From Tsuneonella mangrovi (lineage in GTDB: Bacteria > Pseudomonadota > Alphaproteobacteria > Sphingomonadales > Sphingomonadaceae): a DNA stretch of 64,000 nucleotides. The notes beneath the pieces were generated by a model. It ran no database searches. It was not told where the DNA came from and was given only the letters and a program-made list of their open reading frames with translations. The stretch covers positions 1,860,001-1,924,000 of the forward strand of contig NZ_CP022889.1 in NCBI RefSeq assembly GCF_002269345.1, written 5' to 3'. Shown piece by piece: positions 44,306 through 54,273 of the stretch. Position 1 is the stretch's first letter. The number at the start of each line of letters is the position of its first letter. The translations under genes and the position numbers were made by a program.

Positions 44306-46716
44306 AGTTCTCGCTCGAATGGCTGAAGACGTTCCTCGATACCGAAGCGAATGCGGCGCAAATCGCTGCGAAGCTCAACGCGATCGGGCTCGAGGTCGAA
44401 GGGCTTGAAGATCCGGCCGAGCGGCTGGCGGGCTTCCGCGTAGCCGAAGTGCTGACCGCCGCGCCGCATCCCGATGCCGACAAGCTGCAAGTGCTTACGG
44501 TCAGCATCGGAGATGGCGATCCGCTGCAGGTCGTCTGCGGCGCGCCAAACGCCCGTGCGGGGATGAAAGGCGTGCTGGGCCTGCCCGGAGCGGTGGTCCC
44601 GGCCAATGGCATGGAACTCAGGAAGAGCGCGATCCGCGGCGTCGAATCGAACGGCATGATGTGCTCGGTGCGCGAGCTCGAACTGGGCGACGAGCACGAC
44701 GGGATCATCGAACTGCCCGAGGATGCGCCGGTCGGGACCAGCTTTGCCGACTATCACAACACGTCACCGGTGTTCGATGTCGCGATCACCCCCAACCGAC
44801 CCGATTGCATGGGCGTGGAAGGCATCGCGCGCGACCTGGCGGCGGCAGGAATGGGCACGTTCAAGCCTTATCGCGTCGATCCGGTTGCCGGGGTTTTCCC
44901 ATGCCCGGTCGAAATCCGCACCGACGATTCTGAAGGCTGTCCTGCGTTCTATGGCCGGGTGATCCGTGGCGTGACGAACGGTAGCAGCCCTGAGTGGATG
45001 CAGCGCCGCCTGATCGCTGCGGGGCAGCGTCCGATCAGCGCGCTGGTGGACATCACCAACTACCTGATGCTCGCATTTGGTCGCCCGGCGCACGCTTACG
45101 ACCTGGCGAAGCTCAACGGCGCGGTCGTGGCCCGACGCGCGAAGCCGGGCGAGCAGGTGCTGGCGCTCAACGAGAAGACTTACACGCTCGACGATAGCAT
45201 GACCGTGATCGCCGACGACGCGGGGGTGCACGATATCGCGGGCATCATGGGCGGCGAGCATTCGGGCTGCTCGGAGGCGACCACCGATGTCCTGCTCGAG
45301 ATCGCCTATTTCGATCCGGAGCGGATTGGGCAGACCGGGCGCGCGCTGGGGCTTTCGAGCGATGCCCGCACGCGGTTCGAGCGGGGGGTCGATCCCGCTT
45401 TCCTCGATCCGGGGCTGGACCTGCTGACCGACATGATCGTGCGGTTCTGTGGTGGGGAAGCGAGTGAGGTCGTCCGCGCGGGCTCTCCCCCATCGAACAA
45501 GAAGAAACTGGATTTCGAACCGGTGCTGGTCGAACGGATCGGCGGCGTTGCCGTGCCCGAAGACGAGCAGCTGGCGATCCTTGCCGCGCTGGGCTTTACC
45601 GCGACGCGGACCCAGTTCGGCGACGGCAAGATGACCTGGCACATCGAAGTGCCATTGCGCCGCCACGATATCGAAGGCTCCGCCGACCTGGTCGAGGAAG
45701 TCGTCCGCATCTACGGACTCGACAACATTGCCTCTGCACCATTGCCGCGCGCCGATGGCGTTGCGCGACCGACCGCCACACCGGAGCAGGTACGCGAACG
45801 CAGGGTGCGCCGCGCCGCTGCCGCGCGCGGGCTGTCCGAAGCGGTGACGTGGTCGTTCCTGCCGGAAGCCGATGCTGACCATTTCGTGGACGGGAACGGC
45901 GGGCTGTGGGTGCTCGAAAACCCGATCAGCGAAGACATGAAGGCAATGCGCCCGTCGCTGATTCCCGGTTTGCTCGCTGCCGCCAAACGCAATGCCGCCC
46001 GCGGGGTGGACAGTTCCCGCCTGTTCGAGATCGGGCGTCGCTATTTCCGGGGCGAAGGCGGGGCGAGCGATGAGCGTGCAACGCTCGGCGTTCTGCTTGC
46101 CGGCGAGAAGACCCAGCGCGGCTGGGCAACCGGAAAGGCCGCCGCCTTCGATGCGTTCGACGCAAAGGCCGATGCGCTCGCCCTGCTCGAAGCTGCCGGT
46201 GCGCCGGTCGCGAACCTGCAAGTGATGGGTGAAGCGGGGCGACAGTTCCATCCCGGCCAGTCGGGAACCTTGCGCCTGGGGCCGAAGAACGTGCTCGCCC
46301 GGTTCGGCGCGCTTCATCCCAAGACACTCGAAGCGTTCGATATCGATGGCCCGGTAATGGCGGTCGAGCTGTTCCTCGATGCGATTCCCGAGCGCAAGAA
46401 TGCCGGGTTCGCCCGCACGCCTTACGCGCCGCCTGCTTTGCAGCCGGTGACGCGCGACTTCGCGTTCCTCGTCGATGCCACGCTGTCAGCCGGCGATCTC
46501 GCACGCACGGTCAAGAATGCCGACAAGGCCAACATCGTTTCCACCCGGGTGTTCGATGTGTTCGCCGGAAATGGTGTGCCCGAAGGCAGGAAGTCGGTTG
46601 CGGTCGAAGTGGTGCTACAGCCGAGCGACAAGACCTATACCGACGCTGAGATCAAGGCGATTTCGGACAGGATCGTCGCTGCAGCAGCCAAGCACGGTGC
46701 GGAGTTGAGAGCATGA
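44302..46716 (+). CDS. pheT: Phenylalanyl-tRNA synthetase beta subunit
   Basis: 804 residues from ATG 44302 ([16 protein letters not shown]). Domains in order: tRNA-binding EMAP-like domain ([25 protein letters not shown]), B3/B4 editing region, B5 ([21 protein letters not shown]), catalytic-like core and the C-terminal FDX-ACB domain ([17 protein letters not shown]). Stop overlaps the next start by 4 bp. Confidence 0.97.
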   Translation: MKFSLEWLKTFLDTEANAAQIAAKLNAIGLEVEGLEDPAERLAGFRVAEVLTAAPHPDADKLQVLTVSIGDGDPLQVVCGAPNARAGMKGVLGLPGAVVPANGMELRKSAIRGVESNGMMCSVRELELGDEHDGIIELPEDAPVGTSFADYHNTSPVFDVAITPNRPDCMGVEGIARDLAAAGMGTFKPYRVDPVAGVFPCPVEIRTDDSEGCPAFYGRVIRGVTNGSSPEWMQRRLIAAGQRPISALVDITNYLMLAFGRPAHAYDLAKLNGAVVARRAKPGEQVLALNEKTYTLDDSMTVIADDAGVHDIAGIMGGEHSGCSEATTDVLLEIAYFDPERIGQTGRALGLSSDARTRFERGVDPAFLDPGLDLLTDMIVRFCGGEASEVVRAGSPPSNKKKLDFEPVLVERIGGVAVPEDEQLAILAALGFTATRTQFGDGKMTWHIEVPLRRHDIEGSADLVEEVVRIYGLDNIASAPLPRADGVARPTATPEQVRERRVRRAAAARGLSEAVTWSFLPEADADHFVDGNGGLWVLENPISEDMKAMRPSLIPGLLAAAKRNAARGVDSSRLFEIGRRYFRGEGGASDERATLGVLLAGEKTQRGWATGKAAAFDAFDAKADALALLEAAGAPVANLQVMGEAGRQFHPGQSGTLRLGPKNVLARFGALHPKTLEAFDIDGPVMAVELFLDAIPERKNAGFARTPYAPPALQPVTRDFAFLVDATLSAGDLARTVKNADKANIVSTRVFDVFAGNGVPEGRKSVAVEVVLQPSDKTYTDAEIKAISDRIVAAAAKHGAELRA

Positions 46717-47456
46717 AAACCGCCTTCGTAACCGGAGCAACCGCCGGTATCGGCGAAGCCACTGTGCGCGCATTGGTTGCTAGCGGCTGGCGCTGCATTG
46801 CGACGGGGCGTCGCCAAGAGCGGCTCGAAGCGCTGGTTGCGGAGCTCGGTGCGGACAAAGTCCACCCGGCGGTATTTGATGTGCGCGACAGCGCAGCGAT
46901 GGACGCGGCGATTGCCGCACTGCCTGCGGAGTTCGCGGGCGTAGACCTGTTGGTGAACAACGCCGGTCTGGCCAAGGGCCTGTCGCCCGCACAAGAGGCG
47001 GACCTCGCCGACTGGCAGGTGATGATCGACACCAATGTGACCGCTATGGTGGTGCTGACCCGCAAGCTGCTGCCCACGCTGGTTGCGCGCAAGGGCGCGA
47101 TCATCGCGATCGGATCGGTTGCCGGGAGCTACATCTACCCCGGTGGCAATGTCTATGCGGGAAGCAAGGCGTTTGCGAACCACTTCACCCTTGCGCTGCG
47201 CGCCGACCTGCACGGCACCGGCGTGCGCGTGACCAGCATCGAGCCGGGCATGGTCGAGACCGAGTTCACGCTGGTGCGCACGGGCAGCCAGGAAGCTTCG
47301 GACAAGCTCTATTCCGGGGCCGACCCAATGACCGGCGAGGACATTGCCAATACCATCCGCTGGATCGCCGAACTTCCGCTGCATCTCAACATCAACCGCC
47401 TCGAGTTGATGCCGGTGAGCCAGGATTTCGCCGGCTTCCGCGTGGCGCGCGACTGA
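46713..47456 (+). CDS. Short-chain dehydrogenase (YdfG-like)
   Basis: 247 residues. Rossmann start FVTGATAGIGEATVRAL, LLVNNAGLAKGL, catalytic Ser in IAIGSVAGSYIYPGGN and YxxxK in VYAGSKAFANHF. Closest to the YdfG NADP-dependent 3-hydroxy acid dehydrogenase type that acts on serine or 3-hydroxypropionate. ATGA overlap with pheT suggests cotranscription. Confidence 0.88.
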   Translation: MKTAFVTGATAGIGEATVRALVASGWRCIATGRRQERLEALVAELGADKVHPAVFDVRDSAAMDAAIAALPAEFAGVDLLVNNAGLAKGLSPAQEADLADWQVMIDTNVTAMVVLTRKLLPTLVARKGAIIAIGSVAGSYIYPGGNVYAGSKAFANHFTLALRADLHGTGVRVTSIEPGMVETEFTLVRTGSQEASDKLYSGADPMTGEDIANTIRWIAELPLHLNINRLELMPVSQDFAGFRVARD

Positions 47457-47472
47457 CCCACCCGATCTTCAG

Positions 47473-48996
47473 ATGACTTCCAATCGCCGTACTTTCGCGA
47501 TCATTTCGCACCCCGACGCGGGCAAGACCACGCTGACCGAGAAGCTGCTGCTGACCGGTGGCGCGATCCACCTGGCGGGCGAGGTCAAGGCGCGTGGGCA
47601 GGCGCGCCGGGCGCGCTCGGACTGGATGAAGATCGAGCAGCAGCGCGGCATTTCGGTGACGAGTTCGGTGATGACCTTCGAGAAGGACGGGATCACCTTC
47701 AACCTGCTCGATACACCGGGGCACGAGGACTTTTCCGAAGACACCTATCGCACGCTGACTGCGGTCGACAGCGCAGTGATGGTGATCGACGCGGCGAAGG
47801 GCATCGAGCCGCAGACCCGCAAGCTGTTCGAGGTCTGCCGCTTGCGGAGCGTGCCGATCATCACGTTCGTCAACAAGGTTGATCGCGAAGGGCGCCCGGT
47901 GTTCGAGCTGCTCGACGAGATCGCCGACATGCTCGCGCTTGATGTCTCGCCGCAAGGCTATCCGGTGGGGATGGGCGGCCAGTTCCAAGGGGTGCTCGAT
48001 TTCGCGAGCGGCGCGGTCGCGCGGCCCGAAGGACCGAGCAAGGAATTCCTGGGCAAGCGCGATCCCGATCCGGCGCTGCCTGATGAAGTGGCCGAGAACG
48101 TCGAACTGGCGCAAATCGGCTATCCCGAATTCGATCTAGAAGCATATCGCAACGGTGACCTGACGCCGGTCTATTTCGGCTCGGCGCTCAAGAACTTCGG
48201 GGTCGACGAACTGATCGACGCGATCGCCAAGTTCGCCCCGCCGCCGCGCCCGCAGCCCGCTGGCGAAGAGCAGATCAGCCCCGAGCGCGATGAAGTGACC
48301 GGGTTCATTTTCAAGGTCCAGGCCAACATGGACCCCAACCACCGCGACCGGATTGCGTTCATGCGGCAGGTTTCGGGCACCTTCAAACGCGGCATGAAGC
48401 TGACCCCGAGCGGGCTCGGCAAGCCGATCGCGGTGCATTCGCCGATCCTGTTTTTTGCGCAGGACCGTGAGATCGCCGATACCGCCGAGGCAGGCGACAT
48501 TATCGGCATTCCCAACCACGGCACGCTGCGGGTGGGCGATACACTGAGCGAAAAGAACCAGGTGCGCTTTACCGGCCTGCCCAACTTCGCGCCCGAAATC
48601 CTGCGCCGCGTGGTACTCAAGGATCCGACCAAGACCAAGCAATTGCGAACGGCACTAGACGACCTGTCCGAAGAGGGCGTGATCCAGGTATTCTATCCGG
48701 AGATCGGCGGGCAGTGGATTGTGGGTGTGGTTGGGCAGTTGCAGCTCGACGTGCTGGTTTCGCGGCTATCGGCGGAGTATAAGGTCGAGGCCATGTTGGA
48801 AGCCGCCCCGTTTGCCACCGCGCGCTGGCTCAAGGGCAGCGCCGAGGCGCTCAAGGGATTTGCCGATTTCAACCGCGCGAACCTTGCCAAGGACCGCGAC
48901 GGAGACATGGTATTCATGGCCAAGAGCCCGTGGGACGTCAGCTACCAGGCCGAAAAGAACCCCGAGCTGACGTTTTCCGCCACCAAGGAGCGGTAA
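47473..48996 (+). CDS. prfC: Peptide chain release factor 3
   Basis: 507-residue GTPase that recycles RF1/RF2. G motifs: ISHPDAGKTTLTEKLL, LDTPGHEDFSEDTYR and TFVNKVDREGR. The RF3-type KARGQARRARSDWMKIEQQR segment and SSVMTFEKDGITFNLLDTPG distinguish it from EF-G. It lies 16 bp after the SDR stop, converging on the histidine kinase gene. Confidence 0.97.
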   Translation: MTSNRRTFAIISHPDAGKTTLTEKLLLTGGAIHLAGEVKARGQARRARSDWMKIEQQRGISVTSSVMTFEKDGITFNLLDTPGHEDFSEDTYRTLTAVDSAVMVIDAAKGIEPQTRKLFEVCRLRSVPIITFVNKVDREGRPVFELLDEIADMLALDVSPQGYPVGMGGQFQGVLDFASGAVARPEGPSKEFLGKRDPDPALPDEVAENVELAQIGYPEFDLEAYRNGDLTPVYFGSALKNFGVDELIDAIAKFAPPPRPQPAGEEQISPERDEVTGFIFKVQANMDPNHRDRIAFMRQVSGTFKRGMKLTPSGLGKPIAVHSPILFFAQDREIADTAEAGDIIGIPNHGTLRVGDTLSEKNQVRFTGLPNFAPEILRRVVLKDPTKTKQLRTALDDLSEEGVIQVFYPEIGGQWIVGVVGQLQLDVLVSRLSAEYKVEAMLEAAPFATARWLKGSAEALKGFADFNRANLAKDRDGDMVFMAKSPWDVSYQAEKNPELTFSATKER

Positions 48997-49005
48997 GCGG
49001 GTGCG

Positions 49006-50388
49006 TTAGCCGATTGGCAATCGCAACTCCGCTTGCAGCCCGCCCTCCGGTCTGTTTGCCAGGACAAGTTGCCCGCCGTGCTGCTCGGCGATCGCGCGGG
49101 CGAGCGTAAGGCCGAGGCCCGCCCCGCCGGTCTCGCGGTTGCGGCTCGCTTCCCCGCGCGTGAACGGCTCGAGCATGGCGGCGATCCGTTCGGGCGGGAT
49201 GCCCGGGCCGTCGTCGGTCACGCGCAACACCGACTCGTTGCCGTCTCGCACAACCGCAACTTCCGCGCCGCCGCCGTAGCGCACCGCGTTGGACACGAGG
49301 TTGCGCAGCGCCCGCCGCGCCCAGGTGACGTGGACCGGCCCGACCACTCGCTTGCCTTCGGCCAGTGTGACCGGCTCGCCCATGTCCTCGAACTCCTCGA
49401 CCACGGCCGCGGCAAGCGCGGACAGGTCGGTGCGTTCGGGCGACTCGCTTGCCCGGCCGACACGGGCCAGTGAGAGAATGTCGTCGAGCGAACGGGTGAT
49501 GTCCTCGATCCCCGCAGCCATTCGGGCGCGTTCGGCCTCGTCCTCGACCGATTCGATCCGCACTCGCAGCGCAGCAAGCGGTGTCTTGAGGTCGTGCCCG
49601 ATCGCGCCGAGCATCACGTCCTTTTCGTCGAGCATCGCGACGATGCGTGCTTCCATCGCATTGTGCGCGGCGATCAGGCGGCGCAAATCGTCGGGCCCGC
49701 GCGGTTCGAACTGGCCATCGGTGTCCTGTGTGCGGGAGAAGCGCTCGAGCCGGTTGGTCAGCGCCGCGAGCGGATTGGTAATCCGCCGCAGCAGCAATGC
49801 GAGAATCCCTACGAGCACTAGGTAGAGAACGATCGTCTGCACCACGAGTGTTCCAAGCGCCCGGTTGTCTGTTGCGGGCACGAACACCCGCGCGACGCGC
49901 CATTGTCCGGTCTGCGCATCGTGAAGCCCGGCAACGATCAACTTGCCGCCGCGGGTATCGAGCAGCGGACCGGCCACTCGGGCGAACGCCGGATCGGATT
50001 GCGGTTGCCGCGCGACTACCACGAGATCGGCAATGCTCGCTTCATCGTCGCTGAGGATTTCGCGTAGTGCTGCCGCACGTGAGGAATCCGAAGTTTCACC
50101 CGGTAACAGCGGCGAGCGATCCTTGACCTCCAGCCGCAGCGCGCGCGGCAGGCGGATGTCACGTCGCTCGCGGAAATGCGGCGGTGGCCGCCGCATCATC
50201 ATGTGTTCGCGGAGTTGAGGGGAGGGAGCCTCCAGCCGGAAGGCCAGCGAATGGAGGATTGCAGATTCGCGGCGTTCCTCGGCTGCGCGATAGAGCAGCA
50301 CGGCCGAAATCGTCTGCGCGATCAGCAGCGCCACCGCTACCGCCAGCAGCACCTGGCCGAGCAAGCTGCGGGGCCACGGACGGGTCAA
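49006..50388 (-). CDS. Sensor histidine kinase
   Basis: 460 residues. Helix 1 at ~10-33 and helix 2 at ~180-200 enclose a ~145-residue periplasmic domain. That domain begins with an unusual EHMMMRRPPPHFRERR stretch rich in His and Met (61-76). HAMP follows (RRITNPLAALTNRLERF), then H-box GAIGHDLKTPLAALR with phosphoacceptor His265, N-box NLVSNAVRYGGG, and G boxes TDDGPGIPPERI and GGAGLGLTLARAI. The start overlaps the regulator stop (ATGA). The signal is unknown; the His/Met loop hints at a metal. Confidence 0.93.
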   Translation of the reverse strand: MTRPWPRSLLGQVLLAVAVALLIAQTISAVLLYRAAEERRESAILHSLAFRLEAPSPQLREHMMMRRPPPHFRERRDIRLPRALRLEVKDRSPLLPGETSDSSRAAALREILSDDEASIADLVVVARQPQSDPAFARVAGPLLDTRGGKLIVAGLHDAQTGQWRVARVFVPATDNRALGTLVVQTIVLYLVLVGILALLLRRITNPLAALTNRLERFSRTQDTDGQFEPRGPDDLRRLIAAHNAMEARIVAMLDEKDVMLGAIGHDLKTPLAALRVRIESVEDEAERARMAAGIEDITRSLDDILSLARVGRASESPERTDLSALAAAVVEEFEDMGEPVTLAEGKRVVGPVHVTWARRALRNLVSNAVRYGGGAEVAVVRDGNESVLRVTDDGPGIPPERIAAMLEPFTRGEASRNRETGGAGLGLTLARAIAEQHGGQLVLANRPEGGLQAELRLPIG

Positions 50389-51125
50389 GTCGCAGGCCCT
50401 GCGGCGATCCGGCGCACATCGGCGGCGAAACGGTAACCGCCGCCGCGCACGGTCTGGATGAAGTGCGGGTTGCGGCTGTCGGCCTCGATCTTGCGGCGAA
50501 GGCGGCTGACCTGGTTATCGACAGCGCGGTCGAACAGGTGGGCTTCGCGCCCCTGCACCATGTCGAGCAACCTATCGCGGTCGAGTACCTGGCGAGGATG
50601 GTCGAGGAACGAGACCAGCAGCCGGAACTCGGCAGTCGAGATCGGAACGGTAGTGCCTTCGGGGTCGGTCAGGCGCCGCTTGAGCGGATCGAGCAGCCAG
50701 CCCTCGAACTCATAGGATGCATCTTCTTCCACGTTTGTGGCCCGCTGCGAACGGCGCAGCACGGAGCGGATGCGCGCCACCAGCTCGCGCGGTTCGAACG
50801 GCTTCACGACGTAATCGTCGGCCCCGATTTCGAGTCCGACGATGCGGTCGGTCGCTTCGCCCCTGGCGGTGAGCAGGATGACCGGCAGGTCCTTCGCTTC
50901 GACCAGGTGGCGGCAGAGTGACAACCCGTCTTCGCCCGGCATCATGATGTCGAGCAACGCAAGGTGCGGCTTCTCTTCGAGCAAAACGCTACGCGCTGCG
51001 GCAGCGTTGTCCGCCTCGCGTACCGAAAAACCCTGGCGCTCGAGATAGGCTGCCAAAGGCTCACGCAAGGTCGGCTCGTCGTCGACCAGCAGGATCCGGA
51101 TCGGGTTGGGCTCGTTCATGGACAT
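50385..51125 (-). CDS. OmpR/PhoB-family response regulator
   Basis: 246 residues from ATG 51125 (a second ATG two codons later is equally possible). Receiver domain: RILLVDDEPTLREPL, phospho-Asp59 in LALLDIMMPGEDG, VILLTARGEATDR. The winged-helix output domain ends with RDRLLDMVQGREAHLFDRAVDNQVSRLRRKIE. Forms a pair with the downstream kinase. Confidence 0.95.
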   Translation of the reverse strand: MSMNEPNPIRILLVDDEPTLREPLAAYLERQGFSVREADNAAAARSVLLEEKPHLALLDIMMPGEDGLSLCRHLVEAKDLPVILLTARGEATDRIVGLEIGADDYVVKPFEPRELVARIRSVLRRSQRATNVEEDASYEFEGWLLDPLKRRLTDPEGTTVPISTAEFRLLVSFLDHPRQVLDRDRLLDMVQGREAHLFDRAVDNQVSRLRRKIEADSRNPHFIQTVRGGGYRFAADVRRIAAGPAT

Positions 51126-51140
51126 ACTGGTGCGCACGAC

Positions 51141-51165
51141 GGGGCGCGCCGGTCAAGCGCGCCCC
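51141..51165 (-). promoter_or_regulatory. Strong stem-loop between EF-hand gene and response regulator
   Basis: GGGGCGCGC (51141-51149), 7-nt loop, GCGCGCCCC (51157-51165): a perfect GC-only 9-bp stem. On the minus strand no T-run follows, so it is more likely a processing/attenuation element that separates levels of the EF-hand transcript and the downstream two-component genes than a full terminator. Confidence 0.5.
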
Positions 51166-51187
51166 TTGCGATTGGCAGGCCGTTGCC

Positions 51188-51766
51188 TCAGTTTTCCGGC
51201 GGAGGCGGCGGAGCCTGGTGCTCAGCGCGCATCTGCTCCCACTTGGCCTTCATCGCATCGTGAGCTGCCTGACGTTCGGCCGCAGTGACGGTGCCGTCGT
51301 GGTTGGCATCCATCTGGTCGAAGTGCTTGAGCGCGGCAGCCTCGAATTCGGCCTTGGTGATGGCACCATCGCCATTGGTGTCGGCGCGCCGAAGCATCAT
51401 CCGCATCATGTCGCCGCGGTCGCCGCGCATCCCGCGATGGTGCCCGCGCTTGCCCTGGCGTTCGCCGCGCATGTCGCCGTCGCGATGCGGCGGACCGGCA
51501 GCTTCGAACTCGTCCTTGCTGATCACGCCGTCGTGATTGGTGTCGATCCGGTCGAACATCTTTGCCTTCATGGCTTCGCGGTCGGCGGCATCGATCTTGC
51601 CGTCACCGTTCACATCCATCTTGGCGAACATCTTGTCGGCCATGGCGGTCGCCTGGGCGCGGGTCATGTCGCCGGACGGCATCATACCGGGCGCGGCATA
51701 GGCGATTCCGGCAAGGCCGGCGGTAGCCAGCGTGGCCGCTGCGATCGTTAGTGTCAGTTTGCGCAT
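51188..51766 (-). CDS. Secreted four-EF-hand calcium-binding protein
   Basis: 192 residues with a signal peptide (LTIAAATLATAGLAGIAYA). Four canonical EF loops: DVNGDGKIDAAD (~51), DTNHDGVISKDE (~75), DTNGDGAITKAE (~130) and DANHDGTVTAAE (~155). The linker between loops 2 and 3 is rich in His, Arg, Asp and Met (GKRGHHRGMRGDRGDMMRMM). GAGGGAA lies 6 bp upstream of the ATG. Located 62 bp upstream of the response regulator in the same direction. Confidence 0.93.
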   Translation of the reverse strand: MRKLTLTIAAATLATAGLAGIAYAAPGMMPSGDMTRAQATAMADKMFAKMDVNGDGKIDAADREAMKAKMFDRIDTNHDGVISKDEFEAAGPPHRDGDMRGERQGKRGHHRGMRGDRGDMMRMMLRRADTNGDGAITKAEFEAAALKHFDQMDANHDGTVTAAERQAAHDAMKAKWEQMRAEHQAPPPPPEN

Positions 51767-51984
51767 CGTTTTTCCCTCTTGCAGTCAATCGGATGAGCCG
51801 CGGGGCACCCTGCTCGGGGAAGAAGGGGGAGGAACCGTCTCGGGTACCACCGCAGCTCGTGACTGCCGTTCTAGGGCGCAGATGTCGCACGCGTATCCCG
51901 CGATTCCGCAAAAGTGTCGCAGATTGTATCACCAGGGGCCGCCCGTTCAGCGGAGCGCAAGCCTATCGGGCGGGCCGATCGGGG

Positions 51985-52377
51985 TCAGCCCTGCACCATG
52001 CAGAAGGCGTTGAGCTTGTTGCCGTCGCGATCGCGGAAATAGGTGGCGTAGAAGGTATTGCCGTTCTCGTCCGGCTCTCCGCGCGGCCCCGGCGCACCTT
52101 CGTCGCTGCCGCCGTTAGCCATCGCGATATCGTAGAGCCGCTTGACCTGGTCGGGATCCTTCGCTTCGAGCGCGACCATCGTGCCGTTGCCGACTGTCGC
52201 GGTGTTGCCGTCATACGGCTTGGTTAGCGCAACCCCCGCGCCGCCGCCCCATTCGCCCCAAGCGATAAAGGTGTCGAAGTCCATCATCCGCCCGACGCCC
52301 ATCTCCTTCGCCAGCGCGTCGTAGAACGGGGCATTGCCCTCAAGATCGTTGGTGCCGAGTGTAACGTAGCCGATCAT
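51985..52377 (-). CDS. VOC/glyoxalase-family protein
   Basis: 130 residues: IGYVTLGTNDLEGNAPFYDALA at the N-terminus and FYATYFRDRDGNKLNAFCM at the C-terminus are the two paired beta-alpha-beta units of the vicinal-oxygen-chelate fold. GGGAGA lies 6 bp upstream of ATG 52377. Substrate unknown; could be a dioxygenase, a glyoxalase or a small-molecule binder. Confidence 0.85.
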   Translation of the reverse strand: MIGYVTLGTNDLEGNAPFYDALAKEMGVGRMMDFDTFIAWGEWGGGAGVALTKPYDGNTATVGNGTMVALEAKDPDQVKRLYDIAMANGGSDEGAPGPRGEPDENGNTFYATYFRDRDGNKLNAFCMVQG

Positions 52378-52409
52378 CGCTGTTCTCCCATGCGAATCGA
52401 TGAGAGAAC

Positions 52410-52436
52410 ATTATAGGAACATAGCTGTGTCTACAA
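52410..52436 (-). promoter_or_regulatory. Candidate promoter for the VOC gene
   Basis: On the minus strand TTGTAG (52436-52431), 15-bp spacer, TATAAT (52415-52410). The -10 is a perfect consensus, the spacer is short. Predicted start ~25 bp before the ribosome site. Overlaps the pepP stop codon. Confidence 0.45.
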
Positions 52437-54236
52437 GGGCTGGCAGGCATGCTCCAGCCAAGCCAGCACATCGCCCGACAGTTGCGGCGCAAGGATAGCA
52501 CGGACCTTTGCGTGATAGGCGTTCCACCACTCGATCTCGTCTGAGGTCAGCAGAGAGGTATCGACCAGCGTCCGGTCGATCGGGGCGAACGTCAGCGTTT
52601 CGAACCCGAAGAACGTGCCTTCCGCGTTCGCGATGTCCTTTTCGACCACCAGCACGAGGTTTTCGATGCGGATGCCGTAGGCGCCTTCCTTGTAGTATCC
52701 CGGCTCGTTCGACAGGATCATGCCCGCCATCAGCGGCTGGTCGCTGCCCGCCTGTGCACCGCCTACTTTGGCGATCCGCTGCGGGCCTTCGTGGACCATC
52801 AGGAAGCTGCCGACACCGTGCCCGGTGCCGTGGGCATAATCGACCCCGCCGGCCCACAGGAACTGGCGGGCGAAGCTGTCGAGCGCGCCGCCCGGAGTGC
52901 CTTCGGGGAATACCGCCCTGTCGATTGCGATGTGGCCCTTGAGGACGCGGGTGAAGCGGTCCTTTTCCTCGGCCGATGGCTCACCCGGGCCGATCCACAC
53001 CGTGCGGGTGATGTCGGTGGTCCCGTCGATGTACTGCCCGCCTGAATCGCACAGGAAGATGCTGCCCGGTGCGATCGGCAGGTTGCTGTCCTCATCGACC
53101 CGGTAGTGCGGCAGCGCCGCATGAGGGCCGGCGGCGCTGATCGTGTCGAACGACAGGTCGCGCAGGATATCGCTCTCGTCACGGAACTTGCGGAGCTGCG
53201 CCGCAACGGAAAGCTCGTCGAGCTGGCCCTTGGGGCCTTCGACGCTGAGCCAGTGGAGGAACTTGGCGATCGCTGCGCCATCGCGCGCCTGCGCGTCGCG
53301 CTGGCCCTGCTGCTCGACCGGGTTCTTGACCGCACGCGGCAGGATCGTCGGATCGCGCGTTGCGACCGCCTTCGCACCCCCGGCTTCAAGCGCTTGGTAG
53401 ATCGCTGCGACGCCATAGCTAGGATCGACCGCAACAGTCTGCCCATTCATCTCGCCGAGTGCGCCTTCGAACGCGCTGCGCGGACGGATGGTAACTGCGT
53501 TACCGAGATGCTGGGTGAGTTCGGGTGTTACCTTCTCTTGGGCAATAAACAGGTCTGCGGTGCCGTCGGCGTGGGCGATGACGTAGGATAGCGCCACCGG
53601 GGTCCGTTCGACATCGCTGCCGCGGATGTTGAGCAGCCACGCAACCGAATCGAGCGCGCTGATCACCGCCGCATCGTAGCCTTCGGCTTTGAGCCAGTCG
53701 GCGACTTCGGCGCGCTTGTCGGCGCTCGAACGACCCGAGAGCGCATCGTCGTGGACGATTGCAGGGGCGAGAGAAGGTTCAGGGCGATCGGCCCACACTG
53801 CGTCGATCGGGTTGCCGTCGACTGCGACCAGCTCGCCACGATGCCTCCTCAGCGCGTCCGATGTAGCGTCGACCCAGCCCTTCGAATGGAGCCACGCGTC
53901 GTAGCCGATCCTGGCTCCTTCGGGCGCGTTTTCGCTGAGCCACTTTGCCGGGCTGGTCGCCGGGACCGACTGGTATTCGAACAGCTTGCCGTCAACCTGT
54001 TCGCGGACCTGCACGGTGTAGCGCCCGTCGACGAAGATCGCTGCCTTGTCCTTCAGCACGACCACGGTGCCGGCCGAACCGCCGAAACCGGTCAGCCACG
54101 CCAGCCGCTGGGCATAGCCGCCGATGTATTCGCTCATGTGCTCGTCAGAGATCGGCACGACGAATCCGTCGAGCCCGCGCTTTTCCAGTTCGGTACGCAG
54201 GGCGGCTAGGCGGGCTTCGTGGGTCTGCATCAGCAT
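52431..54236 (-). CDS. pepP: Xaa-Pro aminopeptidase (M24B)
   Basis: 601 residues from ATG 54236, with AAAGGA 8 bp upstream. Large three-domain aminopeptidase P as in eukaryote-like bacterial forms: creatinase-like N-domains (VPISDEHMSEYIGGYAQRLAWLTGF) and a pita-bread C-domain with FLCDSGGQYIDGTTDITRTVW, YAHGTGHGVGSFL and MILSNEPGYYKEGAYGIRIEN carrying the metal ligands. Removes N-terminal residues before proline. Confidence 0.94.
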   Translation of the reverse strand: MLMQTHEARLAALRTELEKRGLDGFVVPISDEHMSEYIGGYAQRLAWLTGFGGSAGTVVVLKDKAAIFVDGRYTVQVREQVDGKLFEYQSVPATSPAKWLSENAPEGARIGYDAWLHSKGWVDATSDALRRHRGELVAVDGNPIDAVWADRPEPSLAPAIVHDDALSGRSSADKRAEVADWLKAEGYDAAVISALDSVAWLLNIRGSDVERTPVALSYVIAHADGTADLFIAQEKVTPELTQHLGNAVTIRPRSAFEGALGEMNGQTVAVDPSYGVAAIYQALEAGGAKAVATRDPTILPRAVKNPVEQQGQRDAQARDGAAIAKFLHWLSVEGPKGQLDELSVAAQLRKFRDESDILRDLSFDTISAAGPHAALPHYRVDEDSNLPIAPGSIFLCDSGGQYIDGTTDITRTVWIGPGEPSAEEKDRFTRVLKGHIAIDRAVFPEGTPGGALDSFARQFLWAGGVDYAHGTGHGVGSFLMVHEGPQRIAKVGGAQAGSDQPLMAGMILSNEPGYYKEGAYGIRIENLVLVVEKDIANAEGTFFGFETLTFAPIDRTLVDTSLLTSDEIEWWNAYHAKVRAILAPQLSGDVLAWLEHACQPL

Positions 54237-54273
54237 GGTTGCGGTCCTTTCGCATCCCACATAGTGGCAAGGG

